From DATFKA01 sp042095835 (GTDB taxonomy: Bacteria > Bacteroidota > Bacteroidia > Chitinophagales > Saprospiraceae), in assembly GCA_042095835.1 (NCBI GenBank), contig JBELML010000041.1:1-40949 (forward strand): a stretch of 40,949 nt of DNA, read 5' to 3'. Shown here piece after piece: positions 1 to 8,345 of the stretch (positions within the stretch are counted from its first letter, which is position 1; each line of letters opens with the position of its first letter). A model generated the notes under the pieces. The model was not told the DNA's origin, searched no databases, and was given only the letters and a program-made list of their open reading frames with translations. The translations under genes were made by a program, and so were the position numbers.

Positions 1-92
1 GGCGGCATCCCGCACTTCACTTATGATCTTTTTCACACTTAATTTCGAGAAATAACCATTTCTTTTTAAGTTTTTATTCTAATGCGTTTACC
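1..92 (-). repeat. Truncated copy of the 253-bp MITE-like element (copy R1)
   Basis: The reverse complement of this stretch matches the left half of the complete copy at 11268-11520. Both start GGTAAACGCATTA, continue through an A-rich block with AAAGAAATGGTTATT, and reach GAAGTGCGGGATGCCGCC, where the window begins. There are only scattered mismatches. The terminus (TGCGTTTACC on the plus strand, 83-92) is one terminal inverted repeat. The other half of the element lies outside the window. Confidence 0.85.
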
Positions 93-277
93 CTAATAGG
101 AAACATAGCTCCTGCTACATCTAGTATGTGCTATGTTTTATGTGCTATGTGCTATGTTTTATTTGGTAGGTGGTTCAGGGTTTCTATGTTTCCTATCTGC
201 ACTATGTGGTTCAAAAAGCCTTAAATGCCCTTATAATCCCTTATATGGTTCATATTCTCCAATGCCCTTATATAGTT
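93..277. repeat. Gene-free stretch with heptamer-type and local direct repeats
   Basis: No gene is supported here. Positions about 128-160 are runs of GTGCTAT/GTTTTAT, the same heptamer family as at 27428-27664. Downstream, AATGCCCTTATA occurs at 224-235 and again at 261-272. TGGTTCAAAAAGCC is echoed by TAGTTCAAAAAAAGCC. Short open frames here are Cys/Tyr-rich translations of the repeat and are not credible proteins. Confidence 0.7.
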
Positions 278-312
278 CAAAAAAAGCCACCCCGAAACAT
301 TCGAGATGGCTC
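278..312 (-). terminator. Rho-independent terminator of glyS
   Basis: On the minus strand, AGCCATCTCGAA (300-311) pairs fully with TTCGGGGTGGCT (285-296), including two G-U pairs, around a 3-nt loop. A run of seven T follows. It lies about 30 nt beyond the glycyl-tRNA synthetase stop codon. Confidence 0.85.
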
Positions 313-344
313 CCATACAAAGTATTTTTTTCCTGATTGATCTC

Positions 345-1892
345 TTATGCCAACAAGTTTTTCATACTTACTTTATCGGCAACGATACTTTCAATTTGAT
401 CGATCGGCACGCGTTCTTGTTTCAAGGTATCTCGCTCACGAATCGTCACCGTATTATCTTCAAGCGTATCAAAGTCAATAGTTACACAATAAGGTGTACC
501 AATTGCATCTTGCCTGCGATAGCGACGACCAATCGCATCTTTCTCATCGTATTGACAATTGAAAGCAAAACGGAGGTCATTAAATACAGCTCTGGCTTTA
601 TCGGTTAGCTCTTCTCTATTTCTTAAGAGTGGAAGTACAGCTACCTTCACCGGAGCAATCGCTGGATGCAGTTTCAAAACAACTCTTGTAGAATCTTTCC
701 CCTTAGCATCTGGTACCACCTCTTCTTGTAAAGCATGAGACATCGTGGCCAAGAACATACGATCAGCTCCAATCGAAGTCTCTACTACAAAAGGCACATA
801 ACTCTTATCCATTTCCGGATCAAAGTATGTCATCTTTTTACCCGATAATTCCGAGTGTGCTCCTAGGTCAAAATCAGTACGGCTATGAATTCCTTCCAAT
901 TCTTTAAATCCAAAAGGAAAATCAAACTGGATATCTACTGCCGCATTAGCATAGTGCGCCAAGTTGTCGTGATCGTGGAACCTCAGCTTCTCCACTGGAT
1001 GTCCCAGTGCCTTGTGCCAATTCAGGCGGGTCTCTTTCCAATACTCGTACCAATTTAGTTCTTCTCCTGGACGTACAAAAAACTGCATCTCCATCTGTTC
1101 AAACTCTCGCATACGAAAGATGAACTGGCGGGCTACAATTTCATTCCGGAAAGCCTTTCCGATCTGTGCAATACCAAAAGGAATCTTCTGCCGCGTAGAC
1201 TTTTGTACATTGAGGAAGTTCACAAAGATACCCTGTGCCGTCTCCGGACGCAGGTACAGTTTGCCTTCGCTACCCGCAATATTCCCTAATTGAGTAGAAA
1301 ACATCAAATTGAATTGACGTACGTCGGTCCACTCTCTAGAACCACTTTCTGGGCAGGCGATCTCCAGATCGAGGATCAGCTGCTTGAGTCCATCCATATC
1401 ACCATCGGTCATAGCCGTTGCGAGGCGATCTCTGATCGTATCGTGCTTTTCTTGATTTGCTAAAACCCGTGGGTTGGTCGATCGAAACTGCGCTTCATCA
1501 AAGGAATCTCCAAAGCGCTTTTTAGCTTTTGCGACTTCTTTATTGATCTTTTTTTCAATCTTCGCCATAGCATCCTCGATCAGTACATCGGCGCGATAGC
1601 GTTTATTGCTTTGCTTATTATCAACTAAAGGATCATTAAAAGCATCGACGTGACCAGAAGCTTTCCAGGTTTTGGGGTGCATAAAAATAGCGGCATCAAG
1701 ACCGACAATATTCTCATGCATCTTCACCATAGAATCCCACCAATATTTCTTGATATTGTTTTTCAGTTCTACACCATAGGGACCATAATCGTAGACGGCA
1801 CCTAATCCATCGTAGACTTCGCTAGACTGGAAAATAAACCCATACTCCTTACAGTGTGCTACTAGTTTCTTAAAATGATCTTGTTCTGCCAT
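345..1892 (-). CDS. glyS: Glycyl-tRNA synthetase, single-chain class II type
   Basis: Charges tRNA-Gly with glycine in the cytoplasm. The 515-residue protein is the alpha2 single-chain class II form used by eukaryotes, archaea, Bacteroidota and many Gram-positives, not the two-subunit GlyQ/GlyS enzyme. Visible features are the N-terminal KLVAHCKEYGFIFQSSEVYDG, a class II motif 2 region (FRNEI..RQFIFRMREFEQME), the motif 3 region ETSIGADRMFLA, and a C-terminal anticodon-binding domain beginning near KLHPAIAPVKVAVLPL. I chose the start at MAEQDHFKK because the family aligns from there; the frame opens 10 codons earlier at 1922. The upstream region carries a palindromic mobile-element copy (1952-2030), so its promoter may be partly supplied or modified by that element. 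Confidence 0.96.
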   Translation of the reverse strand: MAEQDHFKKLVAHCKEYGFIFQSSEVYDGLGAVYDYGPYGVELKNNIKKYWWDSMVKMHENIVGLDAAIFMHPKTWKASGHVDAFNDPLVDNKQSNKRYRADVLIEDAMAKIEKKINKEVAKAKKRFGDSFDEAQFRSTNPRVLANQEKHDTIRDRLATAMTDGDMDGLKQLILDLEIACPESGSREWTDVRQFNLMFSTQLGNIAGSEGKLYLRPETAQGIFVNFLNVQKSTRQKIPFGIAQIGKAFRNEIVARQFIFRMREFEQMEMQFFVRPGEELNWYEYWKETRLNWHKALGHPVEKLRFHDHDNLAHYANAAVDIQFDFPFGFKELEGIHSRTDFDLGAHSELSGKKMTYFDPEMDKSYVPFVVETSIGADRMFLATMSHALQEEVVPDAKGKDSTRVVLKLHPAIAPVKVAVLPLLRNREELTDKARAVFNDLRFAFNCQYDEKDAIGRRYRRQDAIGTPYCVTIDFDTLEDNTVTIRERDTLKQERVPIDQIESIVADKVSMKNLLA

Positions 1893-1951
1893 GTCTTTTG
1901 TGTTTATCAATTGGGTAATCAACCCTGCTTCTACTTATATCGTTCCATTTA

Positions 1952-2030
1952 GTAACGATCAAAAAATAACTTTTCGATTTTGATGGAATCTTTCTCAATC
2001 AAAATGCGAGACTTATCCTTTGTCCGTTAC
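1952..2030 (+). mobile_element. 79-bp near-palindromic MITE-like element (copy A)
   Basis: The ends are GTAACGATCAAA and (inverted) GTAACGGACAAA, a 12-bp terminal inverted repeat with two mismatches. It is flanked immediately on both sides by TTA, a 3-bp direct repeat consistent with a target duplication. Inner inverted repeats (CGATTTTGAT against ATCAAAATGCG) make the unit close to a full palindrome. Its first 42 bases are identical to the right end of copy B (6863-7020), read on the opposite strand. It lies between the divergent glyS and GIN-domain genes. Confidence 0.75.
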
Positions 2031-2167
2031 TTATTACAAGAACTTGTCTAGAAACGATTTCTTTTGTGCTTGCAAAAATCGAAAAAATAGCCGACACAAA
2101 AAATAAAGCGCCCTAAAAATAGGGGGAGAATGCCGACATAGGCGTCTAATTATAAAATACTGTTATT

Positions 2168-2848
2168 ATGAGAATCAATAAATCCATCCTAATCCTGCTT
2201 TTTTCTGTTTTCAGCCTAGCTGCTTTTGCCCAAAAATCGATCAGCCCTGAATCCTTCGATGGCCTTTTTGTGACAGGCAATATTGAAGTGATGCTGGAAA
2301 AAGGCAGCGAAAATAAAGTCGAGCTATACGTCGACGGCATGCCCTACGACAAGGTTTCTGTCAAAGTCCAAAGAGGTATTCTCCGGCTAAGAGTTTTAGA
2401 AAGTTGGATGTATCGAGACGAGGTCATCAAAGCTTATGTCACCTACAAAGACCTCAATAATATTAGAGCCAATGCTGGCGCTACCGTAGAAAGTGAAGAT
2501 TTACTGGAATCTAGTTTTCTTGATTTAAAAGCCACCAGCGGTGCGCGAATAGAATTGAGCATTGAGGTCCAAAATCTCGAAGGTGGTGCTACAGAAGGAG
2601 GCATTCTTGAGTTAGAAGGTAAAGCAGACAAACAAGATATGCAGGTAGGTACCGGAGGGGAATATGATGGCACCTATCTCGATGCTAAAAAGACCTATAT
2701 CAGAACAAATACTGGTGGACGGGCTACAGTAGTCGCCTTAGAACTACTTGAAGCTGCGGCTAATACAGGAGGATCTATCTGGTACAAAGGGGACCCCGAA
2801 GTTAAAAATGTAAAAACCGTAATCGCGGGAGAAGTAAGAAGATACTAA
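2168..2848 (+). CDS. Secreted GIN-domain (DUF2807) auto-transporter adhesin-head protein
   Basis: A 226-residue protein with an N-terminal signal peptide (positive MRINK, then a hydrophobic stretch to about residue 21, AFAQ). It then matches the 'putative auto-transporter adhesin, head GIN domain' family: SPESFDGLFVTGNIEVML followed by short repeating beta-strands rich in Gly, Ala and Thr (GATVES, SGARIELS, TGGEYDG, TGGRATV). This pattern forms a right-handed beta-helix. Such proteins are common single genes in Bacteroidota and are exported, but their ligand is unknown. It ends 2 bp from the convergent K+ channel gene. No T9SS tail is present, so a periplasmic or outer-surface location is inference. 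Confidence 0.85.
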   Translation: MRINKSILILLFSVFSLAAFAQKSISPESFDGLFVTGNIEVMLEKGSENKVELYVDGMPYDKVSVKVQRGILRLRVLESWMYRDEVIKAYVTYKDLNNIRANAGATVESEDLLESSFLDLKATSGARIELSIEVQNLEGGATEGGILELEGKADKQDMQVGTGGEYDGTYLDAKKTYIRTNTGGRATVVALELLEAAANTGGSIWYKGDPEVKNVKTVIAGEVRRY

Positions 2849-2850
2849 GC

Positions 2851-3906
2851 TTATAGGGACTCCAAATGCCCATTGAGTTTATCTAGTTGCTCCCTACTAC
2901 CTAGTACGATAAAACTGCTACCTGGTCGTAGTACAACGTCAGGATCTGGATTCACTTGGTATTTGTTTTCAAAATCTTTGTATCCTATAATATTGGCTCC
3001 AGTAGCTTTTCGAATATTGAGGTCCCGAATAGATTTGTTGCGGCAGTTATTCGGGACTTCTTCGTAGTGGATTTCTTCAAAGCTTACATCATTTTGGTAC
3101 TCATTAGTGATGAGGGAGAAAAACTCTAGCGCGTCGGGCTTGGTCACCAAAGTGGCCATATAGAATCCACCGATCTGCTCTGGCATCACTACCCTATCTG
3201 CGCCGGCTAAAGTTAATTTTCGTTGAGTTTTAGGGTTATTGGCTCTGCTGACAATGGTCAGTTTATTATTAAGTTGGCGAGCAGTCAATACGATAAACAA
3301 GTTGTCAGTATCATCTCCTAAAGCGGCCACTAGGGCGCTGGCGCGTTCAATATTGGCTTCTTGCAGCGTCTCGTCTTGAGTAGCATCTCCCTGTACATAG
3401 AGGTATTTCTTGTTGGAGGTCTGCAAATCCTCTATCTTTTCCTCATTAAAATCAATGACTACGAAAGGTATCTTGTGCTCTTCAAAGTGAGAGGATATTT
3501 CTCGCCCATATTTTCCATAACCACACAAAATGACGTGGTCCTTAAGTTTGTTTACTCTTTTAGAAATCATATAGAAATGCCATTTTTTATAAATCTCTCC
3601 CTGAATTACATAATAAGAAAAGACCGCTAGCAGATAAGCGATCAAACCAATATTGATAATAATGAACAAGGCCGTAAAGAGCTTGCCGGCCGGATCCAAA
3701 GTCTGAATTTCCGAATAACCAACTGTAGAAATAGTGATCACGACCATATAGAAGGCATCCAAAAGACTATAGCCTTCAATCCACATATAGCCCACCGTGC
3801 CGATAATCATATCCAGAACTAATAACAAGACCGCTACCCTCAGATTGAGAAAGTTGCTAGGTAAGGTATAAAGATCGAAGAATTTCTTTTTTTTACGCAT
3901 CGACAT
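2851..3906 (-). CDS. Two-TM potassium channel with RCK (TrkA-N/TrkA-C) regulatory domains
   Basis: A 351-residue inner-membrane ion channel of the MthK/Kch type. Residues about 20-45 form TM1. A pore helix and selectivity filter follow (TISTVGYSE), then TM2 near residues 85-110. The cytoplasmic part has an RCK N-lobe with a nucleotide-binding Rossmann motif (ILCGYGKYGREISSHF) and a conserved acid at VVIDFNEE. A TrkA-C lobe occupies roughly the last 80 residues. Gating by ligand binding to RCK is the family role. The filter reads TVGYS where most K+ channels have TVGYG. This is a visible substitution, and its effect on selectivity is unknown. It is transcribed convergently with the GIN-domain gene. 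Confidence 0.9.
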   Translation of the reverse strand: MSMRKKKKFFDLYTLPSNFLNLRVAVLLLVLDMIIGTVGYMWIEGYSLLDAFYMVVITISTVGYSEIQTLDPAGKLFTALFIIINIGLIAYLLAVFSYYVIQGEIYKKWHFYMISKRVNKLKDHVILCGYGKYGREISSHFEEHKIPFVVIDFNEEKIEDLQTSNKKYLYVQGDATQDETLQEANIERASALVAALGDDTDNLFIVLTARQLNNKLTIVSRANNPKTQRKLTLAGADRVVMPEQIGGFYMATLVTKPDALEFFSLITNEYQNDVSFEEIHYEEVPNNCRNKSIRDLNIRKATGANIIGYKDFENKYQVNPDPDVVLRPGSSFIVLGSREQLDKLNGHLESL

Positions 3907-4054
3907 CTTCGTGAATCATATTTACTCAAATGTAATTAAAATAGCTATTCAAGCATTATGGTTCTCAGGTATTGTATAGAAGAAAAGTATTATAGTCAAA
4001 TTCAAATAGCTTCTTATATTGAAGTCATTTTAAAATTTTCTGAAAAGAACTCGT

Positions 4055-5140
4055 ATGAAAAACTTATCCATAATTCTAAGCTTTCTATTCGCCGCGACTT
4101 TTATCCAAGCGCAGGAGATGGGTTTTGAGGAGTACAATCCTCCATCTACTTTAGTCGTACCCGAAAACCCGAAAACTTCGGCCAAATTCCCATTCATTGA
4201 TGTACACTCCCACCATTGGCGCATGGCCACCATGGATTTGGACAAGTTGGTCAAGGAAATGGATGAATTAAATATGGGCGTTATTGTCAATCTTAGTGGG
4301 CGGGGCGGCAAAGCTTTAAAAGACATCACCGATCACATCAAAAAATCTGGGCATGAAGATAGAGTCGTGGTCTTCACCAATATTAATATTCAGAGTATTG
4401 ATGATCCAGATTTCACTACCGCTACCGTTCAGCAGCTGGAATACGACGTAGCTAATGGCGCAAGAGGTCTTAAAATCTATAAAAGTCAAGGGATGACCAA
4501 TAAAGATAAAGCCGGCAACCGGATCAAGATCAACGATCCACGGCTAGATGATGTCTGGGCCAAGTGCGGAGAGCTGGGTATTCCCGTTTTAATCCACGCT
4601 GCCGACCCTAAGTCTTTTTGGGAGCCGCACGATTCGAATAATGAGCGGTGGCTAGAATTGAAGTTGCGTTCGCGTAGAAAAAGAGGACCTGACAACCCCG
4701 CTCCCTGGGAAACGATTATCGGCGAGCAGCACGACATCTTCCGTAAACACTCCAATACTACCTTTATCAATGCCCATTTTGGGTGGTTCGCCAATAACCT
4801 AGACACCTTAGAACAATTGTTGGAGGAGATGCCGAATATGTACGTGGAATGTGGAGCGATCATTGCAGAATTGGGTCGCCAACCTAGGCATGCCAAAAAG
4901 TTCTTGACCAAGTATCAGGATAGAATTCTTTTTGGAAAAGATGCCTACAATCCAGAAGAATACCACACTTATTTCAGAGTACTAGAGACGACCGATGAGT
5001 ATTTTCCTTATTATAAAAAATATCACGCCTACTGGAAAATGTACGGTTTAGATCTGGATGATGAGGTTCTGAAGAAGATGTACTATAAAAATGCCTTAAA
5101 GATCATCCCCAACTTGGATGAAAGCATTTTTGAGGACTAA
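4055..5140 (+). CDS. Secreted amidohydrolase-family (amidohydrolase_2) metal hydrolase
   Basis: A 361-residue protein with a signal peptide (MKNLSIILSFLFAATFIQAQ) and then a TIM-barrel amidohydrolase. Metal ligands expected for PF04909 are all visible: HxH in FIDVHSHHW (H51, H53), a His in VLIHAADP, a His in FINAHFGW, and an Asp in ILFGKDAYNPE. The family hydrolyses or decarboxylates small carbonyl compounds; the substrate here cannot be told from sequence. The leader indicates export to the periplasm or beyond. It is monocistronic, followed by a strong GC hairpin at 5164-5196 shared with the convergent gene. Confidence 0.87.
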   Translation: MKNLSIILSFLFAATFIQAQEMGFEEYNPPSTLVVPENPKTSAKFPFIDVHSHHWRMATMDLDKLVKEMDELNMGVIVNLSGRGGKALKDITDHIKKSGHEDRVVVFTNINIQSIDDPDFTTATVQQLEYDVANGARGLKIYKSQGMTNKDKAGNRIKINDPRLDDVWAKCGELGIPVLIHAADPKSFWEPHDSNNERWLELKLRSRRKRGPDNPAPWETIIGEQHDIFRKHSNTTFINAHFGWFANNLDTLEQLLEEMPNMYVECGAIIAELGRQPRHAKKFLTKYQDRILFGKDAYNPEEYHTYFRVLETTDEYFPYYKKYHAYWKMYGLDLDDEVLKKMYYKNALKIIPNLDESIFED

Positions 5141-5163
5141 ATGTAAACATCCCTCCTTTACTA

Positions 5164-5196
5164 CCCCGCCCGCTGGAACTTTGCTCTCGGGCGGGG
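5164..5196. terminator. GC-rich hairpin between convergent genes
   Basis: CCCCGCCCG (5164-5172) and CGGGCGGGG (5188-5196) are perfect 9-bp arms around a 15-nt loop. It lies between the stop of the amidohydrolase and the stop of the NTF2-like gene. There is no clear T-tract on either side, so it may slow or protect both transcripts rather than act as a classical terminator. Confidence 0.6.
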
Positions 5197-5209
5197 ATAT
5201 CTCCTCATC

Positions 5210-5644
5210 CTATTCAATAGGTTTGCTATTAGCAGCCTTGCTCACAATTTGCCACAATTGGGGTTCCATCCTACGCAAAATAAAAACATCGATATACCTG
5301 CGATTGCGCCCTGGCATGAGTATCTCTGCCTTCACTTGGGCCAGATTTCCTTCCTGATCAATAGAAAGGATTTTATTATACCTTCCAATAAACTGGCCTG
5401 CCTTGTTTTTTCTAAACAAATCGATGTATTGGCTAGCAGAAAATTGAACGAGCTGACCTTCTCTATTTTCTAAATATAAAACGGCCTCAGAATAGAATGC
5501 GGCTTCAATCTGCTCAATATGATTAAAAGCGGTACCATTAAAGTAATTATGGATGGTATGTCTGATGAAATCCTTATCACTTTGAGCAGAAATGCAGTTA
5601 GCAGAAAAAAGGAATAAAAACGATAAAATAATTGACCTGATCAT
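5210..5644 (-). CDS. Secreted NTF2-like (lumazine-binding/SnoaL-type) protein
   Basis: A 144-residue protein with a signal peptide (MIRSIILSFLFLFSANCISAQ) and then an NTF2-like fold: an N-terminal helix (FIRHTIHNYFNGTAFNHIEQI), a segment FYSEAVLYLENREGQ, and paired strands ending in W-x-I-V-x-K-A. This matches the 'putative lumazine-binding' PF12893 style common in Bacteroidota. No enzymatic residues can be assigned. Its ATG overlaps the stop of the upstream sugar dehydrogenase by 4 bp (ATGA), which indicates translational coupling and a shared transcript. Confidence 0.75.
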   Translation of the reverse strand: MIRSIILSFLFLFSANCISAQSDKDFIRHTIHNYFNGTAFNHIEQIEAAFYSEAVLYLENREGQLVQFSASQYIDLFRKNKAGQFIGRYNKILSIDQEGNLAQVKAEILMPGRNRRYIDVFILRRMEPQLWQIVSKAANSKPIE

Positions 5645-6837
5645 AATGTATTTTGATTGATGATGCGAATTAATTTTCCATTGTCCTCATCGGTGAGTAA
5701 ATAGAGTTGTCCATCAGGACTTTGCTTGACTTTTCGAGATCGCACGCGATCATTCATAAAAAGCTCTTCTGCACTGACGATCTGATTACCATTTAAAACC
5801 ATCCGCCAAAGGCTTCCTCTAGACAAGCCCGGGACAATGAGGCTACCCTTCCAAGTGGGGAATGCTTTACCAGTGTAAAAGCAAAGGCCCGTTGGCGCTA
5901 CCGTATGTAACCAGTAGTGTTGTGGATAGGTATAAACTGGATCTTCCAGCTCCGCTGGTTCGTAACCTGGAGAGCGCCATTTGCCAGAGGTGATATTCGG
6001 CCAACCATAATTAGCTCCTGCATAGAGCACATTGAGTTCATCTCCTTGTATAGTGCCATGCTCTGAGAACCATATCTCTCCGCTCTCCGGCCTTTGCGTA
6101 ATCCCTTGGGCTGCCCGAATCCCAAAGGCAAATAATCCAGGCGGAGCTTCGGGGCCAAAATCAGGATTGTCATCGGGTATAGATCCATCCAAATGAATAC
6201 GGTAAATTTTCCCTCTTGCATCTGCGACATCCTGGGCGATGGGTAGGCCTTTTTTATAATCTTCAAAAAACAAACGCTCTCCAACGGTGATATAGAGGTC
6301 CTGCCCTACTATACATAGTCCACCTCCAAAATGCCATAGACCTGGCACGTAGGGGCCTGGATTGAGCAAAGTCTGAATATTGGTCAATCGATCTTCGACC
6401 ACTTCAGCTTTAATCACCTTCAAAGCATAGGTTTTCTCCTTTTGGGAAATATAGGAGAGGTAGATGGTTTGATTTGTAGAAAAATCAGGATCGAGTGCCA
6501 CATCTAATATGCCCGCATTTCCACGAATAGTTTGACCATCTAAAGAAGTGGGATAGATCCGAGGCTCATAGGCTGCACAATCCAGTGTCAAAGGTGTGAA
6601 GAGATCATCAGGAAAATTTTGAATGACGGTTCTTTCTTGCGTACCTAAATGGACACGCAATAGGTCGCCATCTTTTTCCGTAATAAAAGCTTCTTGCGCA
6701 GAGATAAAGGCCATACTCCAAGGATGCGCTAAGCTATCTAAAACAACTTCTTTTACAGGTAAAGGAACTTGTAAAGTCGTCGTCGATGCGGTACAATTCC
6801 AAAGCAGGAGCGCTACAATAAAAATCCGAAGTGCCAT
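5641..6837 (-). CDS. PQQ-dependent sugar dehydrogenase-like beta-propeller (GSDH family)
   Basis: A 398-residue exported protein. The N-terminus is hydrophobic (MALRIFIVALLLWNCTAS); a Cys at its end could be a lipid-anchor site, though WNC is a poor lipobox. The remainder fits the glucose/sorbosone dehydrogenase six-bladed propeller: LAHPWSMAFI..AFITEKDGDL, LDVALDPDFSTNQTIYLSY, GLCIVGQDLYITVGER, GKIYRIHLDGSIPDDNP, WFSEHGTIQGDELNVLYAGANYGWP and a C-terminal GQLYLLTDEDNGKLIRI. The family oxidises aldoses or polyols in the periplasm using PQQ. No PQQ synthesis genes are in view, so cofactor use and substrate are uncertain. It is the first gene of a two-gene unit with the NTF2-like protein. Confidence 0.88.
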   Translation of the reverse strand: MALRIFIVALLLWNCTASTTTLQVPLPVKEVVLDSLAHPWSMAFISAQEAFITEKDGDLLRVHLGTQERTVIQNFPDDLFTPLTLDCAAYEPRIYPTSLDGQTIRGNAGILDVALDPDFSTNQTIYLSYISQKEKTYALKVIKAEVVEDRLTNIQTLLNPGPYVPGLWHFGGGLCIVGQDLYITVGERLFFEDYKKGLPIAQDVADARGKIYRIHLDGSIPDDNPDFGPEAPPGLFAFGIRAAQGITQRPESGEIWFSEHGTIQGDELNVLYAGANYGWPNITSGKWRSPGYEPAELEDPVYTYPQHYWLHTVAPTGLCFYTGKAFPTWKGSLIVPGLSRGSLWRMVLNGNQIVSAEELFMNDRVRSRKVKQSPDGQLYLLTDEDNGKLIRIINQNTL

Positions 6838-6862
6838 AACTAAATTGGTATTTGATTACATA

Positions 6863-7020
6863 GTAATGGACAAAGAATAAGTATCGCATTTTGATCGAGA
6901 AGATTTTGTACCAAGGAAAGGCAAAAAACGTAGATGATGCAGGGCATCAGCGAGGCTTTTTAACGCCGCATTGGTGCAAAAGATTCCATCAAAATCGAAA
7001 AGTTATTTTTTGATCGTTAC
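6863..7020 (-). mobile_element. 158-bp MITE-like element (copy B, with internal hairpin segment)
   Basis: Read on the minus strand, this has the same ends as copy A (GTAACGATCAAA and GTAATGGACAAA inverted), and its first 42 bases are identical to copy A. It carries about 80 extra bases in the middle. These are bracketed by TTTTGTACCAA and TTGGTGCAAAA (inverted repeat) and contain a 6-bp hairpin TGATGC-AGG-GCATCA. ATA flanks both ends, a 3-bp direct repeat distinct from that of copy A. It lies in the 341-bp gene-free stretch 6838-7178; the remaining bases there show no feature. Confidence 0.75.
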
Positions 7021-7178
7021 ATAGGCAAAAGTCTCGGAAATTCAGGAATACAACGAAAAATCAGCCCTTCAAGCTGTTCTGAATTATAGGAATGGACAAA
7101 ACAACGGACAATTGGAAGGTTTATAGGACCAAAGCAGGGCCCGTTAGTGTATTGAATCTATAGGTAAGATGGCATACA

Positions 7179-8231
7179 TCATTTAGAAACGAAGACTGCT
7201 TTTTGCTTTTTAAACTCCCCTGGCGTTATACCTTTGGTATTTTTGAAAGCGGTGTAAAAGGCAGAGCGAGAATTAAAGCCCACCTCTTTGCCAATCCCTT
7301 CGATACTGAGATGATGCTGTGTTTGGAGCAATTCGCAGGCTTTTTCTATTCTCCATTGATTGATATACTCATTGAAAGACAAGCCCAGAAAACCATTGAG
7401 CGCCTGAGAAAGATCATGGGGGCTACTGCTAATGGCTTCCGCGACCTGGGGCATTTTTAAATCTGCTTGCAGGTATAAGTTTTGCTCCTTCATCAATTGC
7501 TGTAAATCATTGATTAGAGTTTCGGCTTGGGTATGCTCGAGTTTCTGTTTTTTATACTTTTCAGATATGCCGTGTATAATTTGTGTCCTCGTTTTGGTGG
7601 GAATTAAATAAATGCATAAGACATATAAGATGATAGAAAAAGAAAAAGGTCCAGCTAAATACGGGGCACCGTGTAATGCTAAATTATAAGCCAAGCATAA
7701 CCAAAAAACACATCCATAAACTAGCAGCATCCACTTTTCGATAGCCGTCCAACTTTTCCTCTTTTCTGCTTGGAATAAAGGTAAAATGTACTGCAGACTG
7801 GCCAAAACATAAGCAATCCAAACCAGATAGATCACCTGCACAACGACCTCATTCCATAATTGGTCAAAATGCTCATAAGGACGCGCAATCCCAAAAACTA
7901 GGATACCCAAAAAAGGAAGGAGAACATGTAGCGCCTCTTTATTACCTAAGCCCTCTGCCTTTGCAGATAATCCTTTTAGGTATAAAAACAGTAGAGGGCC
8001 CACCAAGATGCAGGCCGACAAACCAATCTGACGAATCGTACGTGGCACCTCCATGAAAACATGAAATAAAGATTTTCCTATTCTGATACACAGCATCAGT
8101 ATCAGGCAACCAAAAATGAGGTTCAAAGTCCGTCTTGGTTTAATAAAGAAAAGAAAAAAACCTGCTAGGAGTACAGCATTGAACACACCCAGACCAGCAA
8201 AGAAAAACAGTATTTCGCTTATGATATCCAT
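7179..8231 (-). CDS. AraC-family regulator with N-terminal seven-TM sensor region
   Basis: A 350-residue protein. About residues 1-215 are a series of hydrophobic segments, starting ILFFFAGLGVFNAVLLAGFF and including LIFGCLILMLCIRIG and ACILVGPLLFLYLKG. This looks like a 7-TM membrane module. After a basic linker, the last 100 residues form an AraC/XylS double helix-turn-helix: LNGFLGLSFNEYINQWRIEK and GIGKEVGFNSRSAFYTAFK ending in GITPGEFKKQ. The membrane-AraC arrangement is common in Bacteroidota; ligand and target genes are unknown. It is a single gene on the minus strand, divergent from the DUF3667 gene. Confidence 0.88.
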   Translation of the reverse strand: MDIISEILFFFAGLGVFNAVLLAGFFLFFIKPRRTLNLIFGCLILMLCIRIGKSLFHVFMEVPRTIRQIGLSACILVGPLLFLYLKGLSAKAEGLGNKEALHVLLPFLGILVFGIARPYEHFDQLWNEVVVQVIYLVWIAYVLASLQYILPLFQAEKRKSWTAIEKWMLLVYGCVFWLCLAYNLALHGAPYLAGPFSFSIILYVLCIYLIPTKTRTQIIHGISEKYKKQKLEHTQAETLINDLQQLMKEQNLYLQADLKMPQVAEAISSSPHDLSQALNGFLGLSFNEYINQWRIEKACELLQTQHHLSIEGIGKEVGFNSRSAFYTAFKNTKGITPGEFKKQKAVFVSK

Positions 8232-8345
8232 CCCGTCCTTTGAAGTTTGTGCTTATTCCTCAAGATACAGTCAATTTTCCTAAAAATATTTGAATTCCCT
8301 ACGAATTACTGTAATTTATGCTCAACTGAACTCGTCCTACACAAT

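Noticed and set aside
133..336. Short plus-strand open frame at the left edge
   Set aside because: It is a Cys/Tyr-rich translation of heptamer and local direct repeats running through the glyS terminator, with no family resemblance.
8247..8345. Upstream extension of the DUF3667 protein
   Set aside because: The family starts at the zinc ribbon. The extension overlaps the divergent promoter region, so the ATG at 8346 is preferred, although YCNLCS in the extension keeps some doubt.
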